DNA from: JAJZGK01 sp035538795
GTDB taxonomy: Bacteria > Pseudomonadota > Alphaproteobacteria > Rhodospirillales > Magnetospirillaceae
Length of the DNA: 64,000 nucleotides
Direction of reading: 5' to 3'
Assembly: GCA_035538795.1 (NCBI GenBank)
Contig: DATLJS010000060.1
Span: 1-64,000, forward strand
Position 1 is the stretch's first letter. The number at the start of each line of letters is the position of its first letter. Below, in pieces: positions 15,217 to 22,896 of the stretch. The notes under the pieces are model-generated. The model was not told where the DNA came from and ran no database searches. It worked only from the letters and a program-made list of their open reading frames with translations. Position numbers and translations under genes: made by a program.

Positions 15217-16608
15217 ATGTCCCTCAGTCTGGAGACCGCGCTCATTTTCCTGGTGGCCTTTCTGGCCGTCGATGGAATCGTGTGTCTGGCCATGTGGAAA
15301 GCGAACCGCAAGCTGCCCGGTCTCGGCATGGTGGCCGCCGGTCTGTTGAGCTTCGCTTTGGCCGTCCCCATGATCGTGGTGCCCGGCTTCGCCTCGGTCA
15401 CTCTTCGCAACCTGCTGTTCAACGTATCCCAATCTCTGACCTGCGAAGGCTTGGCCTTGGTGCTGAACCAGCGTCCCTGGCGCTGGACGCCTTGGGCGGC
15501 GGCGGCTTTCACGCTGGTGTTCTGGACCGCCTCGCAGCTATGGCTGCCCGAAGAGCAAAGCCTGCCGCTGCGGGTGATCGCCTCGTCGCTTTTCACTCTT
15601 CTGGTCGACGCCCGCATGGCGCGGCTGATCCTGGCCGACCGGATACAATCGCGGCTGTGGCGCATCCTGATCCTGACGTTCCTGGCGGTTCTGATGATCT
15701 CGGCCTTGGTGCGCATGGTCATCTCGACGCTCCATTTCGGCGAACCGCTGGATGTGTTCAATCCTCAGCAGGGCTGGTTCTATTTCGTCATTTCCATGGG
15801 CGTGAACGTATTGTTCCTCTGCATTCTCGGCGCCATCGGCAACCGCAAGGCCCACAGCCTGCAAGAACACAACCAGACCCTGGCCCAGGAAATAGAATTG
15901 CAGGAACGCCTGACCGAGGAGGCCACCCAGGCTCTGAGACAGCAGGCCCGGTTGTATTTCCGCCGCCGCCAGTTTCTGCGCCAGCTCGACCACGAGATCA
16001 ACACCCCCCTGGCCGCCATCGACCGTTCCGCGGAAATGCTGGAAATCGCGCCGGAAACCCTGACCACCCGCCTTGCCACCATCCGCGCTTCGGTGCAGCG
16101 GCTGTCGCGGCTGGTCAGCGGTTTGGTGACCGCCGAACAGGTCAGCCTTGATCAGACGGAACCGGCTTTGCTGGACGCCAATGACCTGATCCGCGCCGCC
16201 GTCCACGAGGTGGGAGAACGGTCCGACATCGACATTCGTCCGTCTCTTTGCGCCGCCCAATTCCTTGGCGACCCCATCCTGATGCAGATGGCATTGACCA
16301 ACCTGCTGACCAACGCCCGCAAATTTTCGCCGCCCGGCCATCCCGTTGTCGTTTCGGCGCACGTGGAGCAGAACATGGTCCGCATCGCCGTCCGCGACCG
16401 CGGCATCGGTTTCCCGCCCGGCGAACTGCACGCCATCGGCCAGCAGGGATACCGGGCTTCCAACGCCCGGGAAATTCCTGGGCACGGCCTGGGCCTGCAC
16501 ATCGTTTCCCAGATCGTCGAAATGCATCAGGGACGCCTCGACGTCGCCAACCATCCCGATGGCGGCGGTCTCGTGGCTTTGCTCCTGCCCCTCTCGGCAG
16601 CCACCTGA
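15217..16608 (+). CDS. Membrane sensor histidine kinase, orphan
   Basis: A 463-residue kinase with an N-terminal membrane domain of six or seven hydrophobic segments in residues 7-206, a coiled-coil linker (about 212-250), and a HisKA H-box LDHEINTPLA with phospho-acceptor His259. ATP-binding boxes follow: NLLTNARKFSPP (N box), DRGIGFPPGE (G1) and GHGLGLHIV (G2). No periplasmic loop is long enough to be a classical sensor domain, so the signal is likely sensed in the membrane. No response regulator is adjacent. It lies co-directionally 87 bp after the amine-use pair, with an inverted repeat in the gap. Confidence 0.9.
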   Translation: MSLSLETALIFLVAFLAVDGIVCLAMWKANRKLPGLGMVAAGLLSFALAVPMIVVPGFASVTLRNLLFNVSQSLTCEGLALVLNQRPWRWTPWAAAAFTLVFWTASQLWLPEEQSLPLRVIASSLFTLLVDARMARLILADRIQSRLWRILILTFLAVLMISALVRMVISTLHFGEPLDVFNPQQGWFYFVISMGVNVLFLCILGAIGNRKAHSLQEHNQTLAQEIELQERLTEEATQALRQQARLYFRRRQFLRQLDHEINTPLAAIDRSAEMLEIAPETLTTRLATIRASVQRLSRLVSGLVTAEQVSLDQTEPALLDANDLIRAAVHEVGERSDIDIRPSLCAAQFLGDPILMQMALTNLLTNARKFSPPGHPVVVSAHVEQNMVRIAVRDRGIGFPPGELHAIGQQGYRASNAREIPGHGLGLHIVSQIVEMHQGRLDVANHPDGGGLVALLLPLSAAT

Positions 16609-16759
16609 CCGTTTCATCTGCCGTTCATAATTTGCGGCGCGACAATCCATTGTTGCTGGTTGCGAACAAGTGAGTGTCGAATTTGGTATCTTCTCCCTTA
16701 CCCGGCTTGGCGGCATAGTCTCGGCATCTCGAAATTCTTCTCCCTTTGGAGCACGCCCC

Positions 16760-17380
16760 ATGGCCAAGGTTCTGCACATCGATTCCAGCCCGCTGGGCGA
16801 TCTTTCGGTTTCCCGCGTTCTGACCGCCGACGTGGTCAAGGCTTGGAAAGCCGCCAAGCCCGCCGATCAGATCGTTTACCGCGACGTCGCCGCCAGCACC
16901 CCGGACCATCTGACCGCCGAATTGCTGCAGGTGGTGAAATTCCGCAATCTCGACAATCTGACCCCGCGCCAAAAGGAAGAGCTGGCCCTGACCGACGCTC
17001 TGGTCGATGAATTACTGGCTTCGGACGTGCTGGTGATCGGCGCGCCGATGTACAACTTCACCATTCCCACCCAGTTGAAGGCCTGGATCGACCGCATCTG
17101 CCAGGCCGGCCGCACCTTCAACTACACCGCCAACGGCCCCGTGGGCCTTGCCACCGGCAAGAAGGTCATCATCGTCTCGACCCGCGGCGGCGTCTATTCC
17201 ACCTCCGATTTCGGCCGCAGCCTGGATCACCAGGAAGCCTATCTGAAGACCGTTCTGGCCTTCATCGGCATCACCGACGTGACCTTCGTCCGCGCCGAGG
17301 GCGTCAGCATGGGGCCGGAAGCCAAGGACAAGGCTCTGGCCGCCGCTCATGCGGACATCGCCAAAGCGATCGCCGCCTGA
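16760..17380 (+). CDS. azoR: FMN-dependent NADH-azoreductase
   Basis: A 206-residue flavodoxin-fold quinone/azo reductase. The N-terminus VLHIDSSPLGDLSVS is the FMN phosphate-binding loop, GAPMYNFTIP binds the isoalloxazine, and STRGGVYS is the second flavin loop. The ATG at 16760 is preferred because TTTGGAG sits 8-12 bases upstream and translation starts directly into the flavin loop. It probably detoxifies quinones, which fits its place before ahpCF. A terminator follows. Confidence 0.9.
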   Translation: MAKVLHIDSSPLGDLSVSRVLTADVVKAWKAAKPADQIVYRDVAASTPDHLTAELLQVVKFRNLDNLTPRQKEELALTDALVDELLASDVLVIGAPMYNFTIPTQLKAWIDRICQAGRTFNYTANGPVGLATGKKVIIVSTRGGVYSTSDFGRSLDHQEAYLKTVLAFIGITDVTFVRAEGVSMGPEAKDKALAAAHADIAKAIAA

Positions 17381-17406
17381 TACGACCGCAGGTCTGTTTC
17401 CGGAAA

Positions 17407-17437
17407 GCCGGCAGGAAGCCCCCTGCCGGCTTTTCTT
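17407..17437 (+). terminator. Rho-independent terminator after azoR
   Basis: GCCGGCAGG and CCTGCCGGC form a nine-base perfect stem with a short loop, followed directly by TTTTCTTT. Confidence 0.85.
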
Positions 17438-17555
17438 TCGTCAATATGATCGAAAAAATCACTTTTTAATTCAATAATAATCAATTTCACAATGGGTCTG
17501 GCCGGGTCTAGTCTCCAATCCATCGAGTTCACACCACGATCAACCGGAGACTCAC
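17438..17555 (+). promoter_or_regulatory. ahpC promoter region, AT-rich
   Basis: A markedly AT-rich stretch (about 17443-17492) precedes ahpC in otherwise high-GC DNA, as expected for a strong promoter. I could not fit a convincing four-part OxyR site. The ribosome binding site CCGGAGA lies just before the ATG at 17556. Confidence 0.4.
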
Positions 17556-18119
17556 ATGTCGCTGATCAACACCGAAGTGAAGCCGTTCAAAGCCGAAGCT
17601 TTCAAAGACGGCAAGTTCCTCACCGTCACCGACGCCGACCTGAAGGGCAAGTGGTCCGTGGTCTTCTTCTACCCGGCCGATTTCACCTTCGTGTGCCCGA
17701 CCGAGCTGGAAGACCTGGCCGACAACTACGCCGCCTTCCAGACTCTGGGCGTTGAAATCTACAGCGTCTCCACCGACACCCATTTCGCCCACAAGGCTTG
17801 GCACGATACCTCGGATGCCGTGAAGAAGATCCGCTACACCATGGTCGGCGACCCGACCGGCGCCATCAGCCGCAACTTCGAAGTGATGATCGAGGACGTC
17901 GGTCTGGCCGATCGCGGCACTTTCGTCATTGACCCCAACGGCAAGATCCAGATCGTCGAGATCAATGCCGGCGGCATCGGCCGCGACGCTTCCGAGCTGC
18001 TGCGCAAGGTCAAGGCCGCTCAGTACGTCGCCAGCCACCCCGGCGAGGTCTGCCCGGCCAAGTGGAAGGAAGGCGAGAAGACTCTCGCTCCTTCCCTGGA
18101 TCTGGTCGGCAAGATCTAA
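17556..18119 (+). CDS. ahpC: Alkyl hydroperoxide reductase C, typical 2-Cys peroxiredoxin
   Basis: A 187-residue AhpC/Prx1 enzyme that reduces H2O2 and organic hydroperoxides in the cytoplasm. The peroxidatic Cys47 is in FTFVCPTE and the resolving Cys166 in GEVCPAKW, both at standard positions. The length matches enterobacterial AhpC. The reductase partner ahpF follows 75 bp downstream across a strong hairpin, so the two are probably one transcript with stoichiometry set by the hairpin. Confidence 0.97.
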   Translation: MSLINTEVKPFKAEAFKDGKFLTVTDADLKGKWSVVFFYPADFTFVCPTELEDLADNYAAFQTLGVEIYSVSTDTHFAHKAWHDTSDAVKKIRYTMVGDPTGAISRNFEVMIEDVGLADRGTFVIDPNGKIQIVEINAGGIGRDASELLRKVKAAQYVASHPGEVCPAKWKEGEKTLAPSLDLVGKI

Positions 18120-18132
18120 GACCGCAAGTCCG

Positions 18133-18164
18133 GTCCCCGGAGGCGACGCCGCGCCTCCGGGGAC
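18133..18164 (+). repeat. Strong hairpin between ahpC and ahpF
   Basis: GTCCCCGGAGGCG and CGCCTCCGGGGAC are perfect 13-base arms around a six-base loop. The sequence after it is C/T-mixed, not a T-run, so it is more likely an mRNA-stabilising or partially attenuating hairpin than a full terminator. Confidence 0.75.
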
Positions 18165-18194
18165 TCCCCTCCCCTCTCGCCAGGAGCCGATCAA

Positions 18195-19769
18195 ATGTTG
18201 GATGCCACCCTCGAACAACAGCTGAAGACTTATCTGACCTACATCCGCCAGCCCATCGAGCTGGTGGCCAGCCTGGACGACGGGGAAAAGTCCAACGAAC
18301 TGTTCGCCCTGCTTCAGGATATCGCCGCTCTTTCCGATCAGGTGTCGGTGGTGCGCCGCGACGACGACGCCCGCAAGCCTTCGTTCGCCATCCAGCGGGT
18401 GGGCGGCGACGTGTCGGTCCGTTTCGCCGGCTTGCCCATGGGCCATGAATTCAATTCCCTGGTTTTGGCCCTGCTCCAGGTCGGCGGCCATCCGTCGAAG
18501 ACCGACGAGGCCACCATCGAACAGATTCGCAACCTGGACCAGGATCTGGTCTTCGAAACCTATTTCTCGCTGTCCTGCCAGAACTGCCCCGACGTGGTGC
18601 AGGCCCTGAACCTGATGAGCGTGATCAATCCCCGCATCCGCCACGTCGCCATCGACGGCGCCTTGTTCCAGGATGAAGTGCAGAGCCGTGAAATCATGGC
18701 TGTGCCGGCCATCTTCCTGAACGGTCGGCCGTTCGGCCAGGGCCGCATGGGTCTGGAGCAGATTCTGGCCAAGGTCGATACCGGCGCCGCCGAGCGCGAA
18801 GCCGCCCGCATCCAGGCCAAGGACGCTTTCGACGTTCTCGTCGTGGGCGGCGGCCCGGCCGGCGCGGCGGCGGCCATCTATACCGCCCGCAAGGGCATCC
18901 GCACCGGCGTCGTGGCCGAACGCTTCGGCGGACAGGTACTGGACACCCTGGCCATCGAGAACCTGATCTCGGTCATCCACACCGAAGGCCCCAAGCTGGG
19001 CGCGGTGCTGGAACAGAACGTCAAGGATTACGGCGTCGACATCATGAACGTGCAGCGGGCGGAAAAGCTGATCCCCGCAGGCGTTCCCGGCGGCCTGACC
19101 GAAGTGAAGCTGGCCTCCGGCGCCAGTCTCAAGGCCCGCACCGTGATCCTGTCGACCGGCGCCCGCTGGCGGACCATGAACGTGCCCGGCGAAGACCAAT
19201 ACCGCAACAAGGGCGTGGCCTTCTGCCCGCACTGCGACGGCCCCCTGTTCAAGGGCAAGCGCGTGGCGGTGATCGGCGGCGGCAATTCCGGCGTGGAAGC
19301 GGCCATCGATTTGGCCGGCATCGTCGCCCAGGTGACGCTGATCGAGTTCGACAGTCAGTTGCGCGCCGACGCCGTGTTGCAGGCCAAGCTGCGGTCCCTG
19401 CCCAATGTCAGCGTCATCACCTCGGCCCAAACCACCGAAGTGATCGGCGATGACGCCAAGGTGACCGGGCTGGCCTACAAGAACCGCCAGGACGGCAGCG
19501 AACACAAGGTCGAACTGGAAGGCATTTTCGTGCAGATCGGCCTGGTCCCCAACACCGAGTGGCTGAAGGATACGATCGCCCTCAGTCCGCGCGGCGAAAT
19601 CGAAGTGGACCAGCGCGGCCAGACCTCGGTTCCCGGCATCTTCGCTGCCGGCGACGCCACCACCACGCCTTACAAGCAGATCGTCATCGCCATGGGCGAC
19701 GGCGCTAAAGCGGCCCTGTCCGCCTTCGACCACCTGATCCGCTCCAGCGCCGCCGAGCAAGCGGCCTGA
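18195..19769 (+). CDS. ahpF: Alkyl hydroperoxide reductase subunit F
   Basis: A 524-residue flavoprotein disulfide reductase that transfers electrons from NAD(P)H to AhpC. The N-terminal double-thioredoxin domain carries Cys128 and Cys131 in SLSCQNCPD. The FAD-binding motif VVGGGPAGAAAA lies near 216, the redox centre FCPHCDGP gives Cys344 and Cys347, the pyridine-nucleotide motif VIGGGNSGVEAA follows, and the C-terminal FAD motif is PGIFAAGDATT. All functional cysteines are present. It forms a unit with ahpC. Confidence 0.97.
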   Translation: MLDATLEQQLKTYLTYIRQPIELVASLDDGEKSNELFALLQDIAALSDQVSVVRRDDDARKPSFAIQRVGGDVSVRFAGLPMGHEFNSLVLALLQVGGHPSKTDEATIEQIRNLDQDLVFETYFSLSCQNCPDVVQALNLMSVINPRIRHVAIDGALFQDEVQSREIMAVPAIFLNGRPFGQGRMGLEQILAKVDTGAAEREAARIQAKDAFDVLVVGGGPAGAAAAIYTARKGIRTGVVAERFGGQVLDTLAIENLISVIHTEGPKLGAVLEQNVKDYGVDIMNVQRAEKLIPAGVPGGLTEVKLASGASLKARTVILSTGARWRTMNVPGEDQYRNKGVAFCPHCDGPLFKGKRVAVIGGGNSGVEAAIDLAGIVAQVTLIEFDSQLRADAVLQAKLRSLPNVSVITSAQTTEVIGDDAKVTGLAYKNRQDGSEHKVELEGIFVQIGLVPNTEWLKDTIALSPRGEIEVDQRGQTSVPGIFAAGDATTTPYKQIVIAMGDGAKAALSAFDHLIRSSAAEQAA

Positions 19770-19776
19770 AGCGACG

Positions 19777-19810
19777 AAAAACCCCGCCGGATCACCCGGC
19801 GGGGCCTTGC
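19777..19810. terminator. Bidirectional-looking terminator between ahpF and the small ORF
   Basis: CCCCGCCGG and CCGGCGGGG pair around a short ATCAC loop (19782-19804). On the minus strand the hairpin is followed by TTTTT, and on the plus strand by CCTTGCCTC. It probably serves the tauE-like gene best, and ahpF less efficiently. Confidence 0.65.
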
Positions 19811-19827
19811 CTCAAAGGAGTGCCATC

Positions 19828-20001
19828 ATGCCCCAGACCATCCGCTTTTCCGAAACCACCGCCCGGGAACTGATCGAATTGTCGGCCATCATGCGGGCCA
19901 TCTCGTTGGGGCGGAAAAATGCCGGCTCCACCTTCCGCAGTCTGGCCGACCGCTACGAAATCAGCGCCGCCACCTTACAGATGGACGCCGCCAACCTTTA
20001 G
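19828..20001 (+). CDS. Small hypothetical protein with HTH-like segment
   Basis: 57 residues from an ATG preceded by an excellent AAAGGAG at 8-base spacing. No family was recognised. The segment FRSLADRYEISAATLQ resembles the two helices of a helix-turn-helix, but the protein is short and the call is tentative. Its stop overlaps, tail to tail, the stop of the minus-strand transporter gene. It could be read through from ahpF. Confidence 0.55.
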   Translation: MPQTIRFSETTARELIELSAIMRAISLGRKNAGSTFRSLADRYEISAATLQMDAANL

Positions 20002-20765
20002 GCCATGCGGGCGAAAAAGGCGACCGAAATGGCGACGCCGATCAGAACCACCGCTTTACGCACCAGTTCGGGCGGCATTTTCTGGGCCAAACGCGCCCCC
20101 AGATAACCGCCCGCCACCGCCGCGATCAACATGACGATGGCCGGCCCCCAGGCCACCGCCCCGGCGACGATGAAGCAGACCACGGCGATGGAATTGATCA
20201 TCGCCGCCAGCAGCGTCTTCAAGGCGTTGGCCGAATGGATGTGGTCGATGCCGAACAGCCCGAACAGGGCCAGCATCATGATCCCCACCGCGCCGCCGAA
20301 ATAGCCGCCATAGATCGCCAGCAGAAACTGCACGGAACAGAGCGCCACCGGCCCGACGTGGTAACGCTGCTTCAGCCACGGCACCAGCCGCTTCGAGAAC
20401 GCGAACAAGGCGGTGGCCAGCAGCAGCAGCCAGGGCACCAGCGCGTCGAAGGCCTTTTCCGGCGTGAAGATTAGCAGCAGCGATCCCAGAATTCCCCCGA
20501 CAATGCTGATACCGACGATGGTCCGGGGGCTCAGCCCCTCCAGCTTGGGGAATTCCTTGCGATAAGCCCAGGCAGTGGTCATCTGGCTGGGAAACAGGGC
20601 GATGGTGTTGGTGGCGTTGGCCATCACCGACGGCACGCCGGTGAAAACCAGAGCGGGAAAGGACAAAAACGACCCCCCGCCGGCCACCGAATTGACGGCT
20701 CCGGCGGCGAAGGAAGAAGCCGCCAGCAATGGGATGTTATGGGGATCCAACCCGAGAAAGCTCAC
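19998..20765 (-). CDS. TauE/SafE (DUF81) family membrane exporter
   Basis: A 255-residue integral membrane protein with about eight hydrophobic segments. It shows the family's N-terminal AAGAVNSVAGGGSFLSFPAL and the internally repeated GGYFGGAVGIMML. Characterised members move sulfite, sulfoacetate or other small organic anions. The start is GTG at 20765 and overlaps the TGA of the upstream GntR gene, so expression is coupled to the regulator. Context next to the malonate genes hints at a malonate-related or sulfonated anion, but this is inference. Confidence 0.85.
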   Translation of the reverse strand: MSFLGLDPHNIPLLAASSFAAGAVNSVAGGGSFLSFPALVFTGVPSVMANATNTIALFPSQMTTAWAYRKEFPKLEGLSPRTIVGISIVGGILGSLLLIFTPEKAFDALVPWLLLLATALFAFSKRLVPWLKQRYHVGPVALCSVQFLLAIYGGYFGGAVGIMMLALFGLFGIDHIHSANALKTLLAAMINSIAVVCFIVAGAVAWGPAIVMLIAAVAGGYLGARLAQKMPPELVRKAVVLIGVAISVAFFARMA

Positions 20766-21451
20766 TCTCCCACCGCCTTGCGGCGCGTGTTCAGGCTGGC
20801 CAGCGAAGCTACCAGATCGGCGAAGCGTTCGCCCTGGACCACCACATGCGATCGCAAAAGCTCGGCGGCCAGAGCCCCTTCTCCGGCCAGAATGGCGCCG
20901 ACGATGCGTTCATGTTCGTCAAAAGAAGTGTGCATTCGGTTTCTTACCCGCAATTGAAGGCGACGATAGGGACGCAGACGGCGATGCAAGGCCCTGGCCT
21001 GCTCGATCAGGAACGTGTTGTGGCTGGCGTCATAGATGGCGTGGTGGAACACTTCGTTCAAGCGGTAGTACTCGGCCGGATCGTTGGCCTTGCGGGCGGC
21101 CAGACAGGCCTCGTGCGCCAGCTTGACGCGGCGCTGCTCGACCTCGCTGGCCCGCCGCGCCGCCAAGCGGCCGCACATGGCCTCCAGTTCCGCCATCACA
21201 TCGAACATTTCGCACAGCCGCGACGGCGGAATCTCAGCCACTTCCCAGCCTTTGCGCGGGCGCTTGTCGATGAAGCCCGCCGCGCCCAACTGGATCAGTG
21301 CCTCGCGGATCGGCGTCCGCGACGCCCCATAAAGCTCGGCCAACTCCACCTCGTCCAGACGGGTGCCGGGGGGAAAGGCGCCGGTAACGATGCTTTCCTC
21401 GATCCGTTCGCGGAACTGCTCGGACAATCTGGTGGGAGGGGAATTTTCCAT
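20762..21451 (-). CDS. mdcY: GntR-family regulator, FCD subfamily, probable malonate operon repressor
   Basis: 229 residues from the ATG at 21451. The N-terminal winged helix includes LAELYGASRTPIREAL (helix-turn-helix) and LIQLGAAGFIDKRPRKGW (wing). The FCD effector domain follows, with the metal/ligand motif NEVFHHAIYDASHN. It is divergent from madLM-mdc across 251 bp containing a TGTATACA palindrome like the site reported for Acinetobacter MdcY. A longer frame upstream is open, but the chosen start begins directly before the DNA-binding domain. Repression relieved by malonate is the likely role. Confidence 0.75.
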   Translation of the reverse strand: MENSPPTRLSEQFRERIEESIVTGAFPPGTRLDEVELAELYGASRTPIREALIQLGAAGFIDKRPRKGWEVAEIPPSRLCEMFDVMAELEAMCGRLAARRASEVEQRRVKLAHEACLAARKANDPAEYYRLNEVFHHAIYDASHNTFLIEQARALHRRLRPYRRLQLRVRNRMHTSFDEHERIVGAILAGEGALAAELLRSHVVVQGERFADLVASLASLNTRRKAVGE

Positions 21452-21534
21452 AAAGAACCTCGATCTGAACGCAGCCGCTTTCATCTCAAAAAGGATACAA
21501 ACATATTGACTATGCGTCCAGAGGCGTGATGTTG

Positions 21535-21542
21535 TGTATACA
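21535..21542. promoter_or_regulatory. TGTATACA palindrome, candidate GntR operator
   Basis: A perfect eight-base palindrome lies in the divergent region between the GntR gene and madL. From memory, the reported MdcY operator core is ATTGTATACAAT, which contains this octamer. It sits just upstream of a TATAAT at 21548. Confidence 0.5.
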
Positions 21543-21547
21543 TAAAA

Positions 21548-21553
21548 TATAAT
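21548..21553 (+). promoter_or_regulatory. Candidate -10 element for madLM-mdc
   Basis: A perfect TATAAT lies 150 bp before madL in AT-rich DNA. No good -35 is seen at 17 bp, and the palindrome at 21535 would fall in the spacer, a layout suited to repression. Confidence 0.35.
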
Positions 21554-21702
21554 GACGCACACAAAATAAGAAAGTGCGAATACGCGGCACCCACATGGGG
21601 CCGCACCAACGGGAAGGTCACGTCGATGCATACTCATCTTTCGCGCCCCCTGGCGGGCGCCGGCACCCATGGGTCGTTCCCCCTTGCCGGGGAGACACGG
21701 CC

Positions 21703-22107
21703 ATGGTGATTTTCGGAACCGCCTTGCTGGCCGCCTGCTATGTGGTCGGCCTGTTCATCGGCGACATCCTGGGCTCGCTCATCGGCGTGAAAGCCAATGT
21801 GGGCGGGGTCGGCATCGCCATGATCATGCTGATCGCCGCCCAATATTTCCTGCGCAAAAAAGGCTGGATGAAGCCGGAATCGGAACGGGGCATCACCTTC
21901 TGGGCCATGATGTACATCCCGGTCGTGGTGGCCATGGCCGCCACCCAGAACGTGCTGGTAGCTTTCAAGAGCGGCCCCATGGCCGTGACCGCCGCCCTGG
22001 GCTCGGTGCTGCTGTGCGCCGTCGCCGTCTCGGTCATCAACCGCATTATCGAACGGGCGCATGGCGGCAAGCCGTGGCAGCCCGAAGCCGACGGCGAAAA
22101 CCTGTAG
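21703..22107 (+). CDS. madL: Malonate transporter subunit MadL
   Basis: A 134-residue membrane protein with four hydrophobic segments, including ALLAACYVVGLFIGDILG at the start. MadL and MadM together form a cation-dependent malonate symporter in the cytoplasmic membrane. The ATG at 21703 has GGGGAG upstream. MadM follows after 11 bp, and the genes for malonate decarboxylase come next, which fixes the substrate assignment. Confidence 0.92.
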   Translation: MVIFGTALLAACYVVGLFIGDILGSLIGVKANVGGVGIAMIMLIAAQYFLRKKGWMKPESERGITFWAMMYIPVVVAMAATQNVLVAFKSGPMAVTAALGSVLLCAVAVSVINRIIERAHGGKPWQPEADGENL

Positions 22108-22118
22108 GAGATTCTCGC

Positions 22119-22883
22119 ATGTTGCAGATGATCGAAAAAATTCTGACGGAGAATCCTCTGGTTTCCGCCTTCGCCGTGGTCGGCGCGGTGATCTGGATTT
22201 CCGGCCGCCTGTCCCATTACCTGACCAAGGGACGCGTGCATGGATCGGCCTTCGCCGTGCTGGCCGGATTGGCCCTGGCCTATTGGGGCGGCATGGTGAC
22301 CGGCAAGGGCAAAGGCATCGCCGACATCACCATGTTCGGCGGCATGGCCCTAATGGGCGGCGCCATGATGCGGGATTTCTGCATCGTCGCCACCGCCAAC
22401 GAGGTTCAGGTGGAAGAGGCCAAGAAAGCCGGATGGCTGGGGGTGCTGGCCCTGTTCCTGGGCACGGTCATTCCTTTTGTCTTCGGTGTCGTCGTCGCCC
22501 GCGCCTTCGGCTACACCGATCCGGTGGCCCTGACCACCATCGGCGCCGGAGCCGTGACCTACATCGTCGGCCCGGTGACGGGAGCCGCCATCGGCGCCAG
22601 TTCGGACCTGCTGGCCCTCAGCATCGCCACCGGCGTCATCAAGGCCATCATGGTGATGATCTTCACCCCGGCCCTGGCCCGCTTCATGCGTTTGAACAAT
22701 CCGCAGTCGGCCATGGTCTTCGGCGGCCTGGCCGGCACCATCAGCGGCGTCAGCGCCGGCTTGGCCGCCACCGACCGCCGTCTGGTGCCCTATGGCGCGC
22801 TGGTGGCGACGTTCCACACCGGCTTGGGCTGCCTGATGGGCCCGTCGGTTTTGTTCCTGGCGGTCAAAGCTTTCATGGGCTGA
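22119..22883 (+). CDS. madM: Malonate transporter subunit MadM
   Basis: A 254-residue polytopic membrane protein, the larger subunit of the malonate transporter. Gly-rich transmembrane motifs such as GGMALMGGAMMRDF and TYIVGPVTGAAIGASSD are typical of MadM. The ATG at 22119 follows TAGGAG from the end of madL. It works with MadL to bring malonate in for MdcA. Confidence 0.93.
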   Translation: MLQMIEKILTENPLVSAFAVVGAVIWISGRLSHYLTKGRVHGSAFAVLAGLALAYWGGMVTGKGKGIADITMFGGMALMGGAMMRDFCIVATANEVQVEEAKKAGWLGVLALFLGTVIPFVFGVVVARAFGYTDPVALTTIGAGAVTYIVGPVTGAAIGASSDLLALSIATGVIKAIMVMIFTPALARFMRLNNPQSAMVFGGLAGTISGVSAGLAATDRRLVPYGALVATFHTGLGCLMGPSVLFLAVKAFMG

Positions 22884-22896
22884 GGAGCATCGAAAA

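Noticed and set aside
17438..17555. OxyR site before ahpC
   Set aside because: The AT-rich stretch lacks the spaced ATAG/CTAT elements, so I did not call one.
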